Positions 52,707 to 63,956 of a stretch of DNA of 64,000 bases are shown in pieces; the stretch's first letter is position 1; each line of letters opens with the position of its first letter. The notes below the pieces were generated by a model. It had not been told where the DNA came from, ran no database searches, and was given only the letters and a program-made list of their open reading frames with translations. Source of the stretch: Arthrinium phaeospermum. Lineage: Eukaryota > Ascomycota > Sordariomycetes > Amphisphaeriales > Apiosporaceae. The position numbers and the translations under genes were made by a program. The DNA lies in assembly GCA_006503535.1 (NCBI GenBank), contig QYRS01000010.1, positions 2,666,001 to 2,730,000 of the forward strand, in the 5' to 3' direction.

Positions 52707-54564
52707 TTCGGGGTCTGGAGTTGTATGTCTGTGTCGTCGTGATAGGGTGCGAGTACTACGAGAGAGGAAGCGAAGGCAGTTTTTTGTACCTGGCAGGCCG
52801 GTGCATCACCACGACCGGAGAAAGGGAGGGCCAGGATTTTGACATTCTCCGGTTGTTATCAAACTTTCATCGATTTCCGGGACTTGATAAACGTTTATTT
52901 ACGTATACCGAATCTTGGGAACATCAAAAACATGCAATATGCAATGATGGTTGGGGGCCGCCAAGAATAGGAGGATATTGGAATTGATCTGATGCTTTGG
53001 AGTATGCGATGCTCACCAGCGAAAGGCAAGGGTTGAGGGAGCTATAGTTCTATTTCGTTCGGTCCAGGAGAAGCTACAGGAAAGGATGACGGATGCAAAC
53101 ATATATCTTGACAGGAGTTTTGCACGCCTTGGTTTGGGCCCAGTCGTGGCTCGCCGACAAGCCATCTTGGATGCCCTGTGCAGTCTTCCACATGCCTTGC
53201 TGGCAATGCAGGCTCAAAGAAAGTATAGACGTAGCATGTCCGCTGGGACCATGCGTACCAAGATGCCAAAGCGGTGATACAGTCTCTGCATGCTTTTACT
53301 TTTTCCTGGGATTCACCTATCGCCGCCGTGGTCGTATCAGCCATGTTTCTTATTTCGTTGAGTATATATACATCACTTGCTTTTGCAAAAGTAAACAAAT
53401 TAGAGCTACTGTACAATGTCGCATGGTGCATTCGGCAGGGCAAGATGCCCCGTCATCTCGCTTTTCGGCCTGGGCTGTCAAGCGACTGGCCCACGTCTGA
53501 CCAGGAGCTAAAGATAGGCAAATGTTGCAATGTACGGAGAGGGCGCATTGAATCTCACCTTCTCATCACGGGTGCAGACGCGAGGGAGATGGGGAATCCC
53601 GGGCCCGGCGTCAATCATGAACTCCGGGCCCCTGAATCATATCCCGGCGGCGGCATCTTCCGACCTCGACCCGGCGCCCCACGGCTTCAGGTTACCTCCG
53701 CCCTCGCGTAATGCGATTACCCGCGAGAGCTGACGTCTAGACGTGCTATGGGTCCGAAGCGCTCTAGCCGTCGCGAGCGGGTAGGGACCCGGAAGTTGGG
53801 CCGTCATCAATCAGACCTGCTGTTCCGGCTTGTCAGTCAAGCGTCGGCCCCCACCCCCACCGCGCGCGTGGTTGAACCGGCCACCACCACCGTCCTCTGT
53901 TCGGTTCTCACGTGCTTCGTCGCAATTGCGGGCATCGTCATCGTATTTCTTCGCCTTCTACTGGCGGTCATTTGCGGTAAGCACACGGGTAATGCGTTTC
54001 TTTGGGCGGGGGAGTGGTTCTCCCAGTGATTGGCTGGGGACTTTGCTAAACATCAAATGTTTGATTGGTAGGACACCTGAATTCAATCGGAGAAACTGCC
54101 CCTGATGTTCAGCTGTCATCCATTCTGCGTGGTGGTCACAGTCACACGCCGACACGATGCAGTAGGTGATGCTAGTTCATCACGAACTTTGGACTTGATG
54201 CAGCTGCAGGAAAGGAACCTCAAACCAAATTGTTGGAATCGTGAGCAGATTGCTAAATAAGGAAAAAAAAATCTAGTCTCTGGAGATGTGTCGCGCCAAG
54301 GACGTTCCTGGGTTTTCTGGGGGTCGCTTGAAGTCGACGCTCAAGTGATGGATGTTACCAGCAATTGATTGCGGTTCCCCAGGACTTTCCCTGCCTGGTG
54401 GTGGGGGCAACCAGGGAAACGCATTCGGGGTCTTCTCCTCCGCTCCACACAACTAAGACCAGGGCAAACCGGTTTGGAAAACGGGAACAAAAAAGTTCAA
54501 ACACCCAATCGGAAAACAGAATCTGCATCGGCTCCAATCGACATCCGATGGTAGCAAAAAAGAC
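52707..54564. other. Intergenic region, no supportable gene
   Basis: Several overlapping frames of 60-145 codons occur on the plus strand (53090-54030), one with a hydrophobic stretch (VLTCFVAIAGIVIVFLRLLL). None shows a domain, a signal peptide at its start or clear splice structure. Confidence 0.4.
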
Positions 54565-54571
54565 AAAAAAA
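54565..54571 (-). terminator. Pol III oligo(T) terminator of tRNA-Pro
   Basis: Seven T residues on the minus strand begin 5 nt after the tRNA 3' end, with a further T-run behind. Confidence 0.75.
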
Positions 54572-54575
54572 CAAA

Positions 54576-54658
54576 GGGCCCATCCGGAATTCGAATCCGG
54601 GTCACGTGCAATTAAGAAAGAACCCAAAGCACGTATACTGCCACTATACTAATGGGCC
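54576..54658 (-). tRNA. tRNA-Pro(UGG) with a 12-nt intron
   Basis: Acceptor GGCCCAT pairs perfectly with ATGGGCC. The D-arm GTATAGTGGCAGTAT is normal. The anticodon stem is CGTGC/GCACG; the loop reads TT-TGG-G, then about 12 nt of intron (TTCTTTCTTAAT), then T. The T-arm is CCGGA-TTCGAAT-TCCGG. Shifting the stem by one base would give anticodon TTG (Gln), but D-arm numbering and the full 5-bp stem favour UGG. Confidence 0.85.
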
Positions 54659-56925
54659 TTCAGGTGGCTGATAAGGATAACATTTTTGCGGGTATGACGG
54701 CTTATGTACTTGCTGTGTGGAATAGTGGGGGCCCGGCTATTACTGGCTGTGGCGTCCTCCCTGGCACCTGGCTTGAGCCTTGGCGAAACAGCGAAGCATC
54801 ACGATACAATTCCTACTGCCCAGCAAGCACCTCAAAAAAGCCCCCAGCGGGCAAGTTCTGCGAAATCTTTAGATATATTTCCCTTGTCCACGTTGCCTGA
54901 GTTGTTCCATTCCTTCAGTGCCTGTATACTCTAGCTTACGGCGCTGGAACGGCTGGTGCTGGTTACCAAGACCTGAAATGTGCACATGTAAGCCCCATTC
55001 AGCGACATTCGATAACCCCTAGAAATCAACGATTTGTGTTTTGACATGGGCATCTGAGTTTTCTCGATACTTAGACAGGCAGATAATTTATATAGTTGAA
55101 TAATTTCGCCGCTGCGGGACACCGTCGAACGACTTCGCATCTTGTGTCAGGGGAAGGGATACATTATCCTTCTAGTTCGGAGACCAGGCAACATCCATTG
55201 CGTTGTACCGCTTGTGTGTGTCGAAAGTAAATCTTTCATTGCAAAGGCTTGCTTGCCCAAGGTAGGTGAAGATGCCAGCCTACTTGCTGACATGCCGAGA
55301 AGAGGTTCCCGGAGGTGATACGGTCATACTTTTTGCTCAACCGATGGGGGTTGATTGTGGAGTTGGTTCGCAGCGCTGGCTCAAGGTCCATTAGATGTCG
55401 TATGTACGGTGATCAGTTTCCTTCTCGTAATGGGCTTCCAGGCCGTGGGGGCTCACGGGTTCCACGTCCCATCGTTTGGCCCTTCTTTGGGTCTTATCGA
55501 CCGCGCCTTCACGGGAGACAGTACCTGCCTAGGCTCTTTCCTCTAAGAGCGCAACATCAAATATCTCCCGATGTAGCCAAGCAAGACTTTGAAGCCACAT
55601 ATGTGAGGAGGGAGGATGGAGGATGGTAAATGTGTCGCAGATTCTGGCTCTCACGAAAAAGCTCAGGACGTGTGACCAAGAAGCCACAGGGAACAGAACT
55701 GGTGAAGTCCCCTTCGTGTTGCCCTCGAACCAACAGCGTTGCATTGTCTCCTTCTTCTGGTCACCGAGGTCCCCTATCTCCAGGTGCCCTCTGTTGACCA
55801 GAGGAGCAGGACCAGAAGACTTTGCATCCGGTGTTCAGCGCCCCCATACCATCCACAGCGGGCACATCTTCCCACGCTAGACTAGTGAGAGCCATTCCCT
55901 AGAGGGCATCGCGCTTCGTGTCAGTGGCAGCCCTGTTGATAACCGCGGTCGTCAAAGTAATGCTTACAGCTTGGTATGTGTAATCCGTTGGTCAAGGTGA
56001 AAAGACCTTTTCCGGTGGACTTGATGAAAACTCACTCTCCCGAAGCCAGAGCTCATGGCGGATATTCATGCAACCAAAGAATGTAGAAAGTTTATTTGCA
56101 GCTATCGTCAAACTCCTTTTTGCCCCTTGGAGGAGTAGACATGCAAATTCGAGGTTGATCCAGCACCGGGTTGCTATTTGCTGATCGGATTCTAACCAGC
56201 AGCCATACAAATCAAGGCGAAAACGTGTATAACCGCCGCAATCAGCACCGTGCCGTCTATCTCAGCAGGGTCCCATATTCGGGTCATATTTGCGCTGTTA
56301 TTCTATCGCTGCAGATCCTCGTTACCTAGTGTCTGATCCGCGGTATCACATGGCATGCCAAGAAGCCATCGGGGCGCAACCACGTCAGCTACAAGTCATC
56401 GGATGCAGGCCTTCGCTTTCTCGGTGGCACCTTCGGGGTAAGCGACCCCACCATTCACCGGTTTGCGCAGCAGCACAACCACACCTAACGACCGGTGGAG
56501 ACGGGGCTCCCATTAGCCAGTTTCGCGAAGAAAAAGGGGAGTGGGACCACACTAGGACCTCCGGAGAGGCCCGTTGGGTGCGCGCACAGCGCCTTTTATC
56601 GGGAGAACCACATCCCCGCACTTGAGGGAGGGCGCGTGCGTCGGGTGATAGGCTCACATTGGGGTTGAGGCCTTGATTTTCGCCCCGAACTTGCGTGGGC
56701 GAACGAACTCTCGGCGTGGCAGCGATAGTGGGATGCTGTGATACACTGGATCTATGCGCCGAACGAACCAGACGCCCCTCATCATCCAATCCGCGCTTGC
56801 CGCAGCCCGGCGTCCTCCAAGCTTCCCCTCTTTCCTTCGTGTATCAGCCCTGAGGGTTGTCGAAGGAGGAAGGAGACGAAAGGAAAGAGATGGTGGTGTG
56901 GAGGAGGGAAGGGCCTCGACGGCGG
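54659..56925. other. Intergenic region, no supportable gene
   Basis: 2.3 kb of short overlapping frames on both strands with no recognisable domain. The right end is the upstream region of the metallothionein gene. Confidence 0.45.
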
Positions 56926-56934
56926 TATATATAA
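56926..56934 (+). promoter_or_regulatory. TATA box of the metallothionein gene
   Basis: TATATATAA followed by GGGG lies 143 bp before the metallothionein start codon, the only strong TATA element in this interval, fitting a highly inducible short gene with a leader of roughly 110 nt. Confidence 0.65.
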
Positions 56935-57076
56935 GGGGTCCAATGTTGCCAGAAGGGTTCTCAAAAGATATTCCTTTTCTTCACCATACACAAGTGACTT
57001 TGCTTATCAGACTACTACCCACCAAGACCCAACACTTAAAACAACCACTCAACCGAGTACTACCAACCCAAACACA

Positions 57077-57315
57077 ATGGAGCCCGCCAGCTGTGGATGC
57101 ACCTCGTGCGCTTGCTCTAACTGGTACGTCTTCTTATCTCGACTTCACCTATCAGCCATACACAGTAAACAGCTAGCTAACTCTTGTCGCGTCTTTCTAG
57201 CAACTCTTGCTCTTGCTGCGTAAGTTCTCGGTCACAACTTGACTTGACTTGACGTCGCCGTCGGCAAACAAGATCGATACATGAAAACTGACGCAATGAA
57301 AAACAGTCCCACTAG
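57077..57315 (+). CDS. Metallothionein, 24 residues, three exons
   Basis: Tiny Cys-rich metal-binding protein, expected to chelate copper or similar ions in the cytosol. It is too short to appear as an ordinary frame. Exons 57077-57123 (47 nt), 57201-57219 (19 nt) and 57307-57315 (9 nt, codons Ser-His-stop) are joined across GTACGT...TTTCTAG and GTAAGT...AAACAG introns. The product starts MEPASCGCTSCACSNC, continues NSCSCC and ends SH. Eight cysteines lie at 6, 8, 11, 13, 16, 19, 21 and 22 in Cys-X-Cys, Cys-X-X-Cys and Cys-Cys patterns, close in size and style to the 26-residue Neurospora copper metallothionein. No aromatic residues are present. If intron 2 were not spliced, the frame would add ten residues (VSSRSQLDLT). 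A strong TATA box is upstream. Confidence 0.85.
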
Positions 57316-59822
57316 GTACATCACCATGAGGGGTCGATGAGCCTTGCCTTCTTCCCCTTTGGGACATGGTGGTGGTGATGGTGGTTGGCGTGGGCACCAC
57401 CACCGTGGAAAGCAGACACCTTGATGGCCACATGGACAGGGGGTTGATTGGCCTTTGCTGGAGGGGATGGAGTGTGGTACTAGCAGCGGCATATGCAGCC
57501 AGAAACTCGTGGATGGATGACAGCAGCAGCAGTACTTTGCTCAAATATTCACTCATTCTATGATCCGAATCATGTTGTCCTGCCGTTTTGCCGATCGTGT
57601 TTTGCTCGACGTACTTGTCTCTGCACCATGATTGGGTCTGTCCGATTGCACCCAGATCGCCTCTGAGGGGGGTTAATGCAGGGCTGATTGCGTGAACTCG
57701 GCAATCAATCAAAGCCAATTGCATCCATACCAGATTGATTGCAATTCCATGCGGTTACGTTGGCTTGCCCGCTGGAGGAGAAGGAGCCGCCGCGTACACG
57801 GCAGTGTTGCGGCCCCAGCCCTGTCTCGGTTCCATATCAGCCCACCACTACCCCTTTGCTCGGATTTCCTAGAACTTCCTCAAAGGTTACTATGGCTTAA
57901 GCATGGATAATTCCATCTGGTCTTTGCATATACCTATCGTTCTATCTGTACGCGATCAAAAAAGCAACGATATCTCAGGGGTGCGACGCGACACCGAGTG
58001 ATCTCTTGTGTCGGCCACTCTCAATGGGGATCACCGCGCGAGGAGAATGTGCGACGTGTAATCTTCATCAGATTCCTCCGCAAGTAAGAGGTCCTCGCTC
58101 TGCTCTGGGCGAACCATCACGGACCAGTGCAGGATCCCACAGAGCACTCGCCCACGCAGAACCACCGACATCCCACACGGGCGACATCGTGGCGCAGGCT
58201 ATGGTTGTCTATTATCTAGGCCGCATCGACAAACCCTCAACACACCATGTTTCTTGTTGCCATCCACTTCTCTCGAGGTAGGCAAAGCTGATTCATCGAA
58301 CCGACCATCGGCAAATTCAGATACGATAGTATCTCTGTCGGACTCGCATACAGCCCAGCCCGCCGCGCAGCTATCGATGTCTTTGCGCCAATCCATCCCA
58401 CGAGAAGCCTTCGATGAGAAGAACGACAACAACAGCCAACGGAGGTCAGCTGGACCTGCTTGTTACACGATCAAGTATCGCGCCCTGGAGCAGGCACTTT
58501 GGCCAATTGCACTGGCCCTCCACAACGGCAAAGAGACGAGGATTCGAAGACAACCATCTTTGATCTACTAGATCTTATATAGCCAAACATCAAGGAGAAG
58601 AAAGGGGCCGACGATGAGTGATATCTTGAGGAGGCAGCTTCACCAGGCGAAACATTTGCCAAGCAAGCAAACTTCCCACATCCTTCGGTACCGTCTACCC
58701 CTTTTCTTCCTGATACATTTCATTATTCCTCTGCTGCTTTCGCTACTTCCTCAGCTTTGGGTTGCCATCTTTCAAGTAGAAAGCGACAACCCTGTTAGCT
58801 ACCACAAGTGGTCTGAGTAGGCGGCAACGTCACCGCGTTGCAGCTACTCTATCCGAACCCTGAACCTCAGAGCAGCCCTTCTACGCCATCCTCGTCGGAC
58901 AACTTGCCATCCAATTCAATCCCATCATCGAGTGCCACTCCGCCATAGAATGCTGTACAGTCGAGGCCAAGCCAAAACCACCCCATGAGAGCAACGCAGG
59001 TATCTCGAAGAAGAAGTAGATGCGACCCCTGTGATAAGATTAGAGCCCATGTCAGGTTCAACGATACTACTCGATCTTACCTCAGTGAAGACGAATATCT
59101 GCAGAACTACTTTCTGCAACGCGAGGATCGCATTGCAAACCTGCGCAAGTCCATCCTCGACTTCAAGGAAGATGCAAGGGGTGGTGATAAACTTTAGTAG
59201 ACAGTCAAGATTGCTGACTTGATAATGTTATCATTCTGCCCGGTAGGGGACAAGGGCGGGCTGGTCGGTTGGTTAGAGCACCAATTACAGCGCCGTGGCA
59301 GGAAATTTGTCAATACGGACTTGACACTGATACAATGGGGAAGATAGTTCGGCCAATCTTCTCATCAGCCATGACATATGAAAACACTTCTAATTCCATA
59401 ATTTTTGGAGAATCACGTGTCTGGAGAACCGGAGGTCGTGCAAACTGTAGAGGAAAGAGTAGGAAAAGGCATCATTATGGTCTTGAAATATTGTTTCTGA
59501 GGTTGCTCAGTCACAAGGGATTACCATCCTTATAGACTAGCTGGCTACGTCGTGGTCGGGAAATCGAGCCCCTTAGACGATCCGTGATCTCGATCCACTC
59601 TACTCTCCCTGTTCAAACCATCGACAGAACTTTGAGCAGGACACAAATGCGACACATTCTCTCTCCCAGTCGGAGACTTGGGTCAATATGCCAGAACTGC
59701 CCACATCCTCTGAGCTGAATCTTTAAATGGGAGAGGACGGAGCTCGTGCTAGGCCAGACGATATTACTCGGCCTTACTTCATCAGGGCTTCACAGGCAGG
59801 ATCATGTCCCTCGTTTTGTAAT
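57316..59822. other. Intergenic region, no supportable gene
   Basis: 2.5 kb with short frames. One at 58985-59197 (+) begins RRRSRCDPCDKIRAH, faintly like the start of a Zn2Cys6 cluster, but lacks the rest. TTGACTTGACTTGAC triplets occur at 57239-57253. Confidence 0.4.
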
Positions 59823-60246
59823 TCATGATACACTACAATGTTTAAGTTGTTTTTCGGTTAGTGCTAGAACAACAAATGCCCCTTTAGCTTGGACGTCGTC
59901 AAATTTGTAGCCCTCGCGTAGCATATCCCATGGGATGTCGATGCGGATTACTGTCCCACTACCGCCGGCGCACTTTCTCGCATACCCCTTGTCGGGGGTG
60001 AAGTAGGCGGCACTTTGGTTGGACATATGAAAGTCCCCGGCACGCACATTCATGATGTGCTTGGCATTATGGTCCGTGAAATAGACCTCTGCTCTCTTCG
60101 TATTTGTACCACCGTATATCGTCGTTTATTCCAGTGCCAACTACCTCGTCCATGGTGATCCCACTTTCACCGGGGCCATGACAGACAGTACTGTACAAGA
60201 CGAGCAACGTGATCCCGCCCGTGAACCGAATAAGCAATCTCATCAT
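59823..60246 (-). CDS. Small secreted orphan protein
   Basis: Two exons, 60246-60145 and 60095-59823, give 124 residues. The intron (49 nt, GTAGTT...ACGAAG) removes an in-frame stop. The start MMRLLIRFTGG leads into a signal peptide (ITLLVLYSTVCHG, cleavage about residue 24). The mature chain reads GPGESGITMDE, RAEVYFTDHNAKHIMNV, then AAYFTPDKGYARKCAGGSG, TVIRIDIPWDMLREGYKF and ends EKQLKHCSVS, with two cysteines. No known family is recognised. Beta-type alternation (TVIRIDI, AFVVLAL) suggests a small beta-sandwich. The start could be either of two adjacent Met codons. Confidence 0.55.
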
Positions 60247-60432
60247 CTATAAGGGGTATCAACGTAGAATTCTATAAGCGTCTCTCTTCTCCCCGCCGTC
60301 CTATCCTGTCCGTTGATGCATTGATGCCTTGAACGCGATATCACGGGCCCTGCCAGGCAGATACCTTTCTATCTTCCCCTTCTACTCTTCTACACATACA
60401 CGTACATATCCCCAATCCAAGCTCCCACCCCA

Positions 60433-62781
60433 TCAACCCGCACGAGTAGGCGCCCAATCCCGCAACCACCCCCGTGCCCTCTCCGGATCCCCCGCCCCCT
60501 CGCTCTCGCAAGCCGCGACGCACCACTCCAGCTCCCAGACCCCCTCCGCAGCCAACATCTCCGCCAGCGTCCGGCGCTTGTGGTTCGTCTCGTCGACACA
60601 GAAAAACATGGGCTCTGCGCTGTCGGGGACCGTTGCTAGTAAGGGCTTGATGGCCGGCAGGATCGTCTGGGTATTCGACCCCTTGGGCTCCAGCTCGAGA
60701 TTTGCTCTCCCCGTCTTGCACCACGCGTTGGCGCACCACGTCTTGCCGCACCCCTGCAGCAGCTGCGTCAGGTACCGCCGCTCGATGCGCCGCCGCAGCG
60801 CCTTGCCCTCGGGGTCGTGCACCTGCACGTACAGCGGCGAGAAGCACAGCGAACAGAGTCCCAGGTCGTTGCCGGGGCCCTGTCCCATCCGGGTGCCGGC
60901 ACCGACCGCGCCGCCGCGGCCGACGCCATGCAGCGTGCGGCCACAGTTGGGGTTGCGGCAGATCGGAGGCTTGGTCCTCTGCGCCTTGTCCAGCTCGTGG
61001 TGCTTGAGGTGCGTCGTCATGTCGCGCAGCCGGACAATCTTGCCACACAAATGGCAGTCGGCGGTGCGGGCGCCGTCGGCCACTTCGTGCGCGGACAAAC
61101 CCGAAAGCAGGGTCTCGGCCGAGGGGTTGAACGGGTCGCCTTCTTGGGGCACCTCCAGGTGGCAGAATTGGCAGAGTATGATCTTGCCGGGGCATACGCT
61201 GGTGCGGTGGCGGGCCAGATCCGGGACCGAGTTGGTCTGGAAGGGGCAGTTGGGACATTGCCGGTCGGTGTGGAAGATGTCGTCGTGCTTCGCCTTGGAC
61301 GCCTCGGAGGAGCCGTGAGCATCGTCGTGGGGACAGTGCCAGTGATCCTGCCATTCGCTGGAGTCTTTCTTGAACACCTCGCCACACTGCGGGCAGGCAA
61401 TGTTGTTGCGCCGGCAGAAGCTCTCGTGCAGCACCATGGTGCGCTTCGGTACCCACTGGTGGCAGTTGGCGCATTGCTCTTCGTCTGGACCGCCAGCTTG
61501 GGTTTCTGCCTGTGTCGAGGCATCGTTGCTGGTCGAGTCCTTTGTAGTGCTTGGTATAGACTGCGCGCGCAAAGTAAAAGGAGTTGGCGCAGAACCGGCC
61601 GCATCGGGCCCGGAACCGGGACTAGAGTAGCCATGAACTGAAATCAGAAGCTGGTCCACCCCATCCAGCTCGGCGTTGGTCGGCTGAATCACCAACGTCT
61701 TGGTCCCTGCGGTAGCATTGAAGACACCAAACACATGCTCCGTATCGCGAGGATGAACTCTCTGCCGCGTAGATTTGGGCGACACGAACAAATCCACCGC
61801 GTCGGGGTCGCCACTAATCTCGATCTGCAGCGGCTGCGAGCGGTCCCAGGAAGGGAGCTCATAGTCCACGTAGTCTCCCGGCACGACCTGGCCCTCGGCC
61901 GCCTTCCAGATGTTGATCTCGTGCCCGATGGAGCTCCCCGCGGCCGTGCCGGGCGCCCTCTGCGACTTGGCCATGATCTGCCGCACCGTCTCGCGCGCCT
62001 GCTCCTCGTTGAGGGCCTCGATGTCGACCTCCAGGTCGGTGTCCACCACGCAGACGCCGTCGCCCTCGGGCAGGAACTTGTCGACGAGGAAGCGGAACGT
62101 CTCGCCCCCCTTGACGCCCTTGACCGACAGCAGGGCGCCGTTGGTCAGGGTGGTGTAGCTTTCGCGCAGCTGCCGCTCCAGCAGGCTCTTCCAGTCTTCG
62201 GGGTCGTAGCCGGCCTCGAGGGGGCGCAGGCGGACGTAGGTGCCCTTGGGCAGCTGTTTGGCGTGGACGATTATTTGTGGTCGAGTCGTCGCAGGTTTGT
62301 TGTCGGCATTGTCGGCGGCGGCGGCGGCATCGTCTGTAAGATCAACGGCGTCTTCGGCAGATATCCCATCTTGTTGTGCTTGCGCAGGCACAGCAAGCTC
62401 TTTGGGATCAATCCCTAACGCGTCGAGGAGGTACGGGCTCAGCGCGACCTCCCCCTCTTCGGCGGAGAACTCGCGTATGCCGGCGTGCACCGCGTTGCCG
62501 TTGGCCTGATTGACGAGCCGGAACATGAGTGGGTTCGGCAGCTGCTGGGTGGAATCGGCGTAGAAGGCGTGCTGGGGCTGCTCGGAGATGTAGGGGTTGT
62601 AGCGGCTGCGCGACGTCGGGGTCGGCTGGGTTTGCGACGACGACAGGGCGGTCGAGGCGGCCAGCAGCTGCTCAAGGGCGGACTGGGGCAGGATGATCTT
62701 GTCGCCGCGGAGGTCTTTGGCGGTCGGGTCGGCGGCGGTGAAGGCGGCGGACCACTTGAGCGACGGCGGTTCGCCCTCCAT
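60433..62781 (-). CDS. UFD1-domain protein with TRAF/XIAP-type zinc fingers
   Basis: Large UFD1-family relative, expected to act in ubiquitin-dependent degradation, possibly with the Cdc48 ATPase. Intronless, 782 residues from MEGEPPSLKW; the frame is open for another 46 codons upstream (to 62919), but the internal Met starts the conserved domain. Residues 1-340 match the UFD1 N-domain: DKIILPQSALEQLL, NPLMFRLVNQ, EGEVALSPYLLDALGI, LPKGTYVRLRPLEAGY, YTTLTNGALLSVKGVKGG. A beta-domain follows (QPLQIEISGDPDAVDLFVSP). From about 455, repeated Cys/His units occur: CANCHQWVPKRTMVLHESFC, CPQCGEVFKKD, CPNCPFQ, CQFCHLEV, CHLCGKIV, as in TRAF-type fingers. The C-terminal CGKTWCANAWCKTG precedes a conserved end. 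This arrangement is known in filamentous ascomycete UFD1-like proteins and is longer than canonical Ufd1. Confidence 0.9.
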   Translation of the reverse strand: MEGEPPSLKWSAAFTAADPTAKDLRGDKIILPQSALEQLLAASTALSSSQTQPTPTSRSRYNPYISEQPQHAFYADSTQQLPNPLMFRLVNQANGNAVHAGIREFSAEEGEVALSPYLLDALGIDPKELAVPAQAQQDGISAEDAVDLTDDAAAAADNADNKPATTRPQIIVHAKQLPKGTYVRLRPLEAGYDPEDWKSLLERQLRESYTTLTNGALLSVKGVKGGETFRFLVDKFLPEGDGVCVVDTDLEVDIEALNEEQARETVRQIMAKSQRAPGTAAGSSIGHEINIWKAAEGQVVPGDYVDYELPSWDRSQPLQIEISGDPDAVDLFVSPKSTRQRVHPRDTEHVFGVFNATAGTKTLVIQPTNAELDGVDQLLISVHGYSSPGSGPDAAGSAPTPFTLRAQSIPSTTKDSTSNDASTQAETQAGGPDEEQCANCHQWVPKRTMVLHESFCRRNNIACPQCGEVFKKDSSEWQDHWHCPHDDAHGSSEASKAKHDDIFHTDRQCPNCPFQTNSVPDLARHRTSVCPGKIILCQFCHLEVPQEGDPFNPSAETLLSGLSAHEVADGARTADCHLCGKIVRLRDMTTHLKHHELDKAQRTKPPICRNPNCGRTLHGVGRGGAVGAGTRMGQGPGNDLGLCSLCFSPLYVQVHDPEGKALRRRIERRYLTQLLQGCGKTWCANAWCKTGRANLELEPKGSNTQTILPAIKPLLATVPDSAEPMFFCVDETNHKRRTLAEMLAAEGVWELEWCVAACESEGAGDPERARGWLRDWAPTRAG

Positions 62782-63956
62782 GTTGGGCGCTGGTGTGGTG
62801 TGATGGAATGTCGCCGATCGTGAAGTGCCGAATTGATTTTGGACGTTTGCGAAAGTCGACGAGGATCCGACCTCGGTTGGATTTGGTTTGTGGGTTAGGC
62901 AGTAGAGTGACGTTGGCACAGCCAGCTAACCAATTACGCCACCAGAAAATGCGACTTTCTAACTGTTGTCAAGCTTAACAGCAATCACAACTTGTAGCAT
63001 TCAATCAAATATTTGTTGTTGTCCTTATCATGTCATTCGAGGGATGTGCGAGCGTTGGCAGCAAATCGACCTGGCAAGCTGCTGGCCAGCTACTGAAAAT
63101 GGGCGTGGTTTGTTAATGAAGTACCTCGGTTGGCAATGATGGTTGTAAGGGTAGATGATTGACAACGAGCATTCAAGTCTGCCTGGGGCACTCATGTATA
63201 TCCAAGAAACAAAATCAGCTTCGCCATCTCTGGCATATGGTCTACCATAAGTCAGCAGCCTCGGGCTTTCTGCGATATTCTACGTATGACGACGCCGTTG
63301 GATGCGCCGGCGACCGGTGCCATTTCCATCTCAGCTCCCGATGGTGGGGGCGGGGCCTTATCGCCGAGCTGATAACACAGGCGCTGGCTAATGGCCTGGA
63401 GCTGGAAGATGAAGCACCTGATCAAGCTTAGATTTGTCACGACATGACTCTACTTGAATGTTTGCATCGATGTCCATGATTCACAGGAAGCAGTCAGCAT
63501 AAGTCTCGACAGTTATCTGCTTAGAATCCCTATCCCGGCAGCTCGATAGAACGGCAAACGCGCTCCCCTCGCCTACACCTGCCTGGTTGCACTCGGTGGG
63601 TAGTCCCGAGACATGCAGCTATCCCGTGTGCTAGTAGGTCTGCTGCTCAGTGAGCTGTCCCCGACTCGAACGAATGGGATATATCAAGAACCCTTCCCGC
63701 CCGGTTAGGCTCACTTTTGTCGGGCTTTGCTCCGGACAATTAATAGGCTGCGACTCCGCCGCCATTCCCCATCAGAACTCTCATCTGCTATGAAGAGGGG
63801 AAGAGAAGGGGGATGAGCACCTGAATCATGGACCACTATCTGTTTCCCTTGGCAGATCCATCCAGTGGAGAGCTGTATATTGTTCCAAGACGGAGTTATC
63901 GACTATACATGATTTGCCAGTCTTACTAATTGCGCCTGCATCCCCCCGAGCTGCAG
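62782..63956. other. Intergenic region, no supportable gene
   Basis: Promoter side of the UFD1-like gene and about 1.1 kb of sequence with short frames only. Confidence 0.45.

Noticed and set aside
53748..54029. 93-codon frame with a hydrophobic segment
   Set aside because: The hydrophobic segment is internal, overlapping frames are equally open, and no splice or family support exists.
58985..59197. Possible Zn2Cys6 start (RRRSRCDPCDKIRAH)
   Set aside because: Only two of six cysteines are present and no splice continuation restores the pattern.
59255..59300. tRNA-like D-arm text (GGTTGGTTAGAGCACC)
   Set aside because: No acceptor stem, anticodon arm or T-arm can be built around it.
60341..61474. 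377-codon minus-strand frame
   Set aside because: Alternative frame inside the UFD1-like gene.
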